Positions 61,153 to 64,000 of a stretch of DNA of 64,000 bases are shown piece by piece (positions within the stretch are counted from its first letter, which is position 1; the number at the start of each line of letters is the position of its first letter). Under the pieces are notes generated by a model. That model searched no databases. It had not been told where the DNA came from and was given only the letters and a program-made list of their open reading frames with translations. This DNA comes from Niabella sp. (GTDB taxonomy: Bacteria > Bacteroidota > Bacteroidia > Chitinophagales > Chitinophagaceae). A program made the position numbers and the translations under genes. The stretch covers positions 1 through 64,000 of the forward strand of contig NZ_JASLGT010000028.1 in assembly GCF_030150205.1 (NCBI RefSeq). Reading direction: 5' to 3'.

Positions 61153-61974
61153 TCATTTAAAAATCTTATTAATTGTGCGCGAAAATGGCCGGTTAGCGGT
61201 TTTCCCGGAAATACAGAGGCCGGTGATTACCACCAGGAAAATGATAGCGTGCATCGTCAACGCAACGGTTTCTCCCCGGGCTTCATTTCCCTGTGTATGC
61301 GTGTAATGCCAGATGCCGGTGCTGCCGGTAAGCCCAAACATCCAGCGGCCAAAATTCCAGGCACTGTGAAGACCCATTGGCAGGGCGATGCCTTTTGTTT
61401 TAATGGCGGCCAGTCCGAATAAAAGTCCGCCCGTTCCCGAGCCAATTACCGACATGCGCCAGCTCATGCCCGAGAGCCGGTGCTCCAGGATAAAGACAGC
61501 AGTTGTTATCATCACGGCGGCAACATTGCCGTAGGCAGTAGCAACACGGGTTAAAAAATAGGAGCGGAATACCAGCTCTTCTCTTGCTGCTATAAACAGA
61601 TAAAGCAGCAGTGCAGAAAAAACGGTCCCGATGCGGGGCGCTGCGGCCATTGATATTTGGAAGGGCGTTAACCATACAACAAGCAATACCCAGCTAAGCA
61701 CCATCAGGATGCCGGTGATAAATCCCTTTAAAAAACGGGGGATGCTTTGTTGGTGCAAATAAACACCCGTCTGTTTTAAAGAGATCTTGTCTCTTTGGCA
61801 AAAGAAAATAAGGGTTATAAAGGTTAGTGCCGCCGCCCCTCCGATCGTTACCGTAGCGGCCGGGAGGAAGCCCGCCGTTGGTACAATTGCAGACATTGCT
61901 ACAAAGAGTAAGGTCGTACAGATGTAAAAAAGAAGGGACCTGAATAAGATAGCGTTTGAACGATTTGTTTGCAC
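61153..61974 (-). CDS. CPBP-family intramembrane metalloprotease (CAAX/Abi)
   Basis: 273 residues, about eight helices. The catalytic motifs are complete: E132-E133-LVF-R137, F161-ILE-H165 and H203-SAW-N207. The family includes Rce1 (CAAX endoprotease) and bacterial Abi/PlnI-type proteins linked to bacteriocin immunity. The start is GTG at 61974 (no ATG before the first helix), 9 bp after the upstream gene. It is unusual to find this protease inside a DUF2975/XRE operon, which suggests that it cuts, or is regulated with, these membrane proteins (inference). Confidence 0.9.
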   Translation of the reverse strand: MQTNRSNAILFRSLLFYICTTLLFVAMSAIVPTAGFLPAATVTIGGAAALTFITLIFFCQRDKISLKQTGVYLHQQSIPRFLKGFITGILMVLSWVLLVVWLTPFQISMAAAPRIGTVFSALLLYLFIAAREELVFRSYFLTRVATAYGNVAAVMITTAVFILEHRLSGMSWRMSVIGSGTGGLLFGLAAIKTKGIALPMGLHSAWNFGRWMFGLTGSTGIWHYTHTQGNEARGETVALTMHAIIFLVVITGLCISGKTANRPFSRTINKIFK

Positions 61975-61983
61975 CGTGGTAAT

Positions 61984-62607
61984 TTAAATAGTGAATTCCT
62001 GGTCACGTTGCAGTTTTACTCCACTTGTGTATATAAAAGCAATGACCCAGATGATCAAACCGGTAATGAACCCATTTCCAACCTCTGTCTCTAACTGGAA
62101 ACGCATGGCTGGAAACAGCTGCTGCAATATACGGCCCTCAACCAGGTAGTCGAGGATCTTAATAATATCATTTAGAATAAAAGCCAGGGCCATCAGGCGA
62201 AGGTAACGGATGATCTTTAAGTGAAAGGGCGAATCGCCTTTGTTGATGCTTTTTAATATCCGGATAAAAAGCCACAGGATCCATATGCCCAGCCCCATAT
62301 ATATTGTTTTTATAAAAACCGTATAATAGCCGGCCGGTGTATCAGGCTGAACGCTGATCACGTACCGGTTGTCTAATTGCTTGTATTGGGCCATACCGCC
62401 TGCGTTTGTAACCATCGGTGAGGTTGCCGAACTGAAGGACCGTGCATTTAAATTGAACTCGGGCAGATCATGGGACCGGGAATCCGGCTTGATACCGGCG
62501 ATATACAGCAAGGATTTTGCCAGGAATAGGGCGGTGAAAAGTACCAGCAGGCAAAAACCGATATAAGCAAGTACTTTTAAAATTCCGATAGCGGGTTGTG
62601 GCCTCAT
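61984..62607 (-). CDS. DUF2975 membrane protein, copy B
   Basis: 207 residues, four predicted helices (about 12-34, 92-115, 128-150, 175-195) and a large first extracytoplasmic loop. It ends SGVKLQRDQEFTI, the family's conserved cytoplasmic tail. DUF2975 proteins such as B. subtilis YoaS have no established function. It follows copy A, from which it is separated by a remnant of a third copy, and is 9 bp before the CPBP protease gene. Confidence 0.87.
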   Translation of the reverse strand: MRPQPAIGILKVLAYIGFCLLVLFTALFLAKSLLYIAGIKPDSRSHDLPEFNLNARSFSSATSPMVTNAGGMAQYKQLDNRYVISVQPDTPAGYYTVFIKTIYMGLGIWILWLFIRILKSINKGDSPFHLKIIRYLRLMALAFILNDIIKILDYLVEGRILQQLFPAMRFQLETEVGNGFITGLIIWVIAFIYTSGVKLQRDQEFTI

Positions 62608-62633
62608 TTTTTTAGTAATTTAGTAATTGAATA

Positions 62634-62683
62634 TTATACGGTTAAATCACGCTTCTGTTGCAGTTTGAGTCCTTTAATGTTTA
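62634..62683 (-). pseudogene. Remnant of a deleted DUF2975 copy (C-terminal tail)
   Basis: On the minus strand the gap between copies A and B encodes LNIKGLKLQQKRDLTV and a TAA stop (62634-62636). This matches the C-terminal tails of the neighbouring DUF2975 proteins (RGVQLKEEQELTV). It has no start codon and begins right after the copy A stop, so it looks like the last 16 codons of a lost fourth paralogue. Confidence 0.65.
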
Positions 62684-62688
62684 AGATC

Positions 62689-63303
62689 TTAAACGGTTAA
62701 TTCCTGTTCTTCCTTCAACTGCACACCGCGGGTATATACAAATGCGATTACAAATATGATCAGGCCGGTAATGAGATCGTTGCCAAAACTCATTTCCGGT
62801 CGGAAATGCATGGCTGGAAACTCCCGATCAAGGAACACAGACATTACAAAATAATCAATAAAGCCAACCAGTTCGCTGGTTATATATACGAATGCAAGAA
62901 GCCGGAGATACCGGGTAATTTTTGCATGAAAGGGTGTGGTATTGCTGATGGTGTTCAGCGTGCGCAGTAATAGTCCCAGTATGGATAGACTGATTAAGAA
63001 GTACAGGACCCTGATGAAAAGAAGATAATAGCCGGCGGTCGTGTTGGGGTTAGGCTGGAAAAGATAGCTGTTAATCTGTTGATAGCTACTCGTATGTTGC
63101 TGATTGATGATTGGCTTGCCCGTTACAGTTGAGTTGAACGAACGCACCGTTATGGCGTTTGAAGGGTTGATCTCTTTATTAATACTGATCCCGTATATTT
63201 TCATAACCGATACGGCAATGAAAAGAATTATAAATAGTAGTAGCAGGTAAAAGCCAATACGAACAAGGATCTTTAAAACAGTTAAGGTGATCTTGAGATT
63301 CAT
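62689..63303 (-). CDS. DUF2975 membrane protein, copy A (first gene of the operon)
   Basis: 204 residues, about four helices, ending TRGVQLKEEQELTV. The start MNLKITLTVLKILVRIG (ATG 63301-63303) is favoured; a TTG 9 bp upstream is possible. It parallels copy B over its whole length (GYYLLFIRVLYFLISLSILGL versus GYYTVFIKTIYMGLGIWILWL). It is first in an operon of two DUF2975 genes, CPBP protease, short DUF2975-like gene and XRE regulator, driven by the consensus promoter at 63320-63351. Confidence 0.87.
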   Translation of the reverse strand: MNLKITLTVLKILVRIGFYLLLLFIILFIAVSVMKIYGISINKEINPSNAITVRSFNSTVTGKPIINQQHTSSYQQINSYLFQPNPNTTAGYYLLFIRVLYFLISLSILGLLLRTLNTISNTTPFHAKITRYLRLLAFVYITSELVGFIDYFVMSVFLDREFPAMHFRPEMSFGNDLITGLIIFVIAFVYTRGVQLKEEQELTV

Positions 63304-63319
63304 GGGAAACAATTTTGAT

Positions 63320-63351
63320 CAAAGGTAAAGTTGTTTTTATCAAATTTCAAA
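63320..63351 (-). promoter_or_regulatory. Consensus promoter of the DUF2975/CPBP/XRE operon
   Basis: On the minus strand TTTG (63348-63351), 20 bp, then TACCTTTG (63320-63327): an exact fit to TTTG / TAnnTTTG. The ATG follows 16 bp after the -7 box. The -33 TTTG lies inside the palindrome 63345-63387. Confidence 0.75.
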
Positions 63352-63387
63352 ATAAATTTATTGTAAATCGATAAATTTATTTTGAAA
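63345..63387. promoter_or_regulatory. 17-bp perfect palindrome, candidate operator
   Basis: TTTCAAAATAAATTTAT (63345-63361) and its exact complement (63371-63387) around a 9-nt spacer (GTAAATCGA type). It overlaps the -33 element of the operon promoter, so a protein bound there would block transcription. It is the best candidate binding site for the operon's XRE regulator. It is also a stable hairpin, so a termination role for the MutS transcript cannot be excluded. Confidence 0.7.
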
Positions 63388-63503
63388 CTCAATTGATTTA
63401 AAGCGCAAGATCCTTGCACTCAATATATTATTGAATTGGAACGATTGATTAAAAATTGCCGGGTCTACCGCGTAGGAGGCTTAAGCCTGGACGTCACGCA
63501 AAA

Positions 63504-64000
63504 CTATTGATCGATGACGCCCAGTTTTTTCATCAGGTAGGAGGCGCTCAGTTTGGTACAAACGCCATTTTTCAGTTTATAATCAAAGATCAGTTCATCA
63601 TGGATGATTTCGGATTCAAAAGCCTTGTTGGAAATATAGCCGGGGTAATCCTGTATCAGATCGGCCACCACTACATCATGTGTGGCAATAATGCCAAAGG
63701 TATCAAAGCCCGCCATTTTCCGGATCAGCCCGATGGTGCCGTTGCGCTTATCGTTGCTGTTGGTGCCGCGGAGAATTTCATCCAGGATCACAAATGTCGT
63801 ATGGCCTTGTTCCAGATGTTGTACAATGGTCTGCAGGCGTTTTAATTCTGCATAAAAAAATGATTCGCTTTCCTGCAGCGAGTCTGTAATGCGCATGCTT
63901 ACATATACATCAAACGGATAAAATACAAAATGCGCTGCCGTTACCGGTGCGCCACTGCGTGCCAGCACGAGGTTCATGCCCACGGTGCGCAAAAAGGTGC
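63504..64000 (-). CDS. MutS-family ATPase, C-terminal part (runs off the window)
   Basis: The visible 165 residues cover the end of the MutS ATPase domain: RTVGMNLVLARSGAPVTA, the composite-site segment SMRITDSLQESESFFYAEL, Walker B FVILDEILRGTNSNDK and the conserved ATHD (GIIATHDVVVADL). There is no C-terminal extension and no Smr domain, which fits the shorter MutS-related family of Bacteroidota rather than MutS1, but the N-terminal two thirds lie outside. Its stop is about 200 bp upstream of the DUF2975 operon on the same strand. Confidence 0.9.
   Translation of the reverse strand, partial: TFLRTVGMNLVLARSGAPVTAAHFVFYPFDVYVSMRITDSLQESESFFYAELKRLQTIVQHLEQGHTTFVILDEILRGTNSNDKRNGTIGLIRKMAGFDTFGIIATHDVVVADLIQDYPGYISNKAFESEIIHDELIFDYKLKNGVCTKLSASYLMKKLGVIDQ

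Noticed and set aside
63345..63387. Palindrome as another boundary of a DUF4143-type cassette
   Set aside because: Its sequence differs from the AACCATGAAA-type palindromes, and it overlaps a full consensus promoter, so an operator reading is simpler.
1..64000. CRISPR array, tRNA, rRNA, prophage or integrase
   Set aside because: I looked for regularly spaced direct repeats, T-arm sequences and integrase or phage structural genes on both strands and saw none.

Overview
The window comes from a Bacteroidota chromosome, most likely family Chitinophagaceae (placement is inference). The signs are a SusC/SusD pair, an OMP beta-barrel/GLPGLI pair, TonB receptors with carboxypeptidase-like N-terminal domains, signal peptides ending AQ, promoter boxes of the TTTG/TAnnTTTG type, and a moderate-GC genome. 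No rRNA, tRNA, CRISPR array or prophage was found. Most of it is core-type chromosome broken by small accessory insertions.

Layout. 1-900: intergenic hairpin, a gene fragment and an AT-rich VOC gene that looks transferred. 1125-9496: a plus-strand run with a two-component system, a secreted PepSY-like protein, a TonB receptor broken by an exact 47-bp tandem duplication, a PAP2 phosphatase, an EamA transporter, a Kir-type K+ channel and a thioredoxin lipoprotein. 9497-13600: repeat-rich stretch with a serine hydrolase, an HdeD-like membrane protein and an IS200/RAYT-type transposase inside nested inverted repeats. 13603-24288: cardiolipin synthase, LLM oxidoreductase, MFS efflux protein, SRPBCC protein, DUF5694 protein, an ATP-dependent DNA ligase with its MBL exonuclease, and a Na+/H+ antiporter. 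24533-33653: YVTN/phosphoesterase protein, a minus-strand run of small cytosolic proteins, a large UvrD-like helicase-nuclease, and tadA.

33923-45393: SusC/SusD uptake pair, superoxide dismutase, and a set of secreted or Tat-exported sugar-related proteins (Gfo/Idh/MocA oxidoreductase, SUMF1-fold protein, TIM-barrel isomerase-like protein). 45446-51778: GyrI-like protein and three peptide transporters in a row (one OPT, two POT). 51893-57104: purD, then an AAA ATPase/DUF4143 gene bracketed by near-identical palindromes, then a decayed copy of the purD 3' end, then a secreted M60 (enhancin-like) metallopeptidase. 57119-60631: GLPGLI protein and OMP beta-barrel protein. 60718-63303: a compact minus-strand operon of DUF2975-type membrane proteins, a CPBP intramembrane protease and a small XRE regulator, read from a consensus promoter overlapped by a perfect palindrome. 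63504-end: C-terminal part of a MutS-family ATPase.

The most promising points for follow-up are the DUF2975/CPBP/XRE operon with its operator, the palindrome-bracketed ATPase cassette beside the purD remnant, the 47-bp duplication that may switch a TonB receptor off, the nested inverted repeats around the transposase, and a roughly 240-bp dispersed repeat carrying a 22-bp palindrome.
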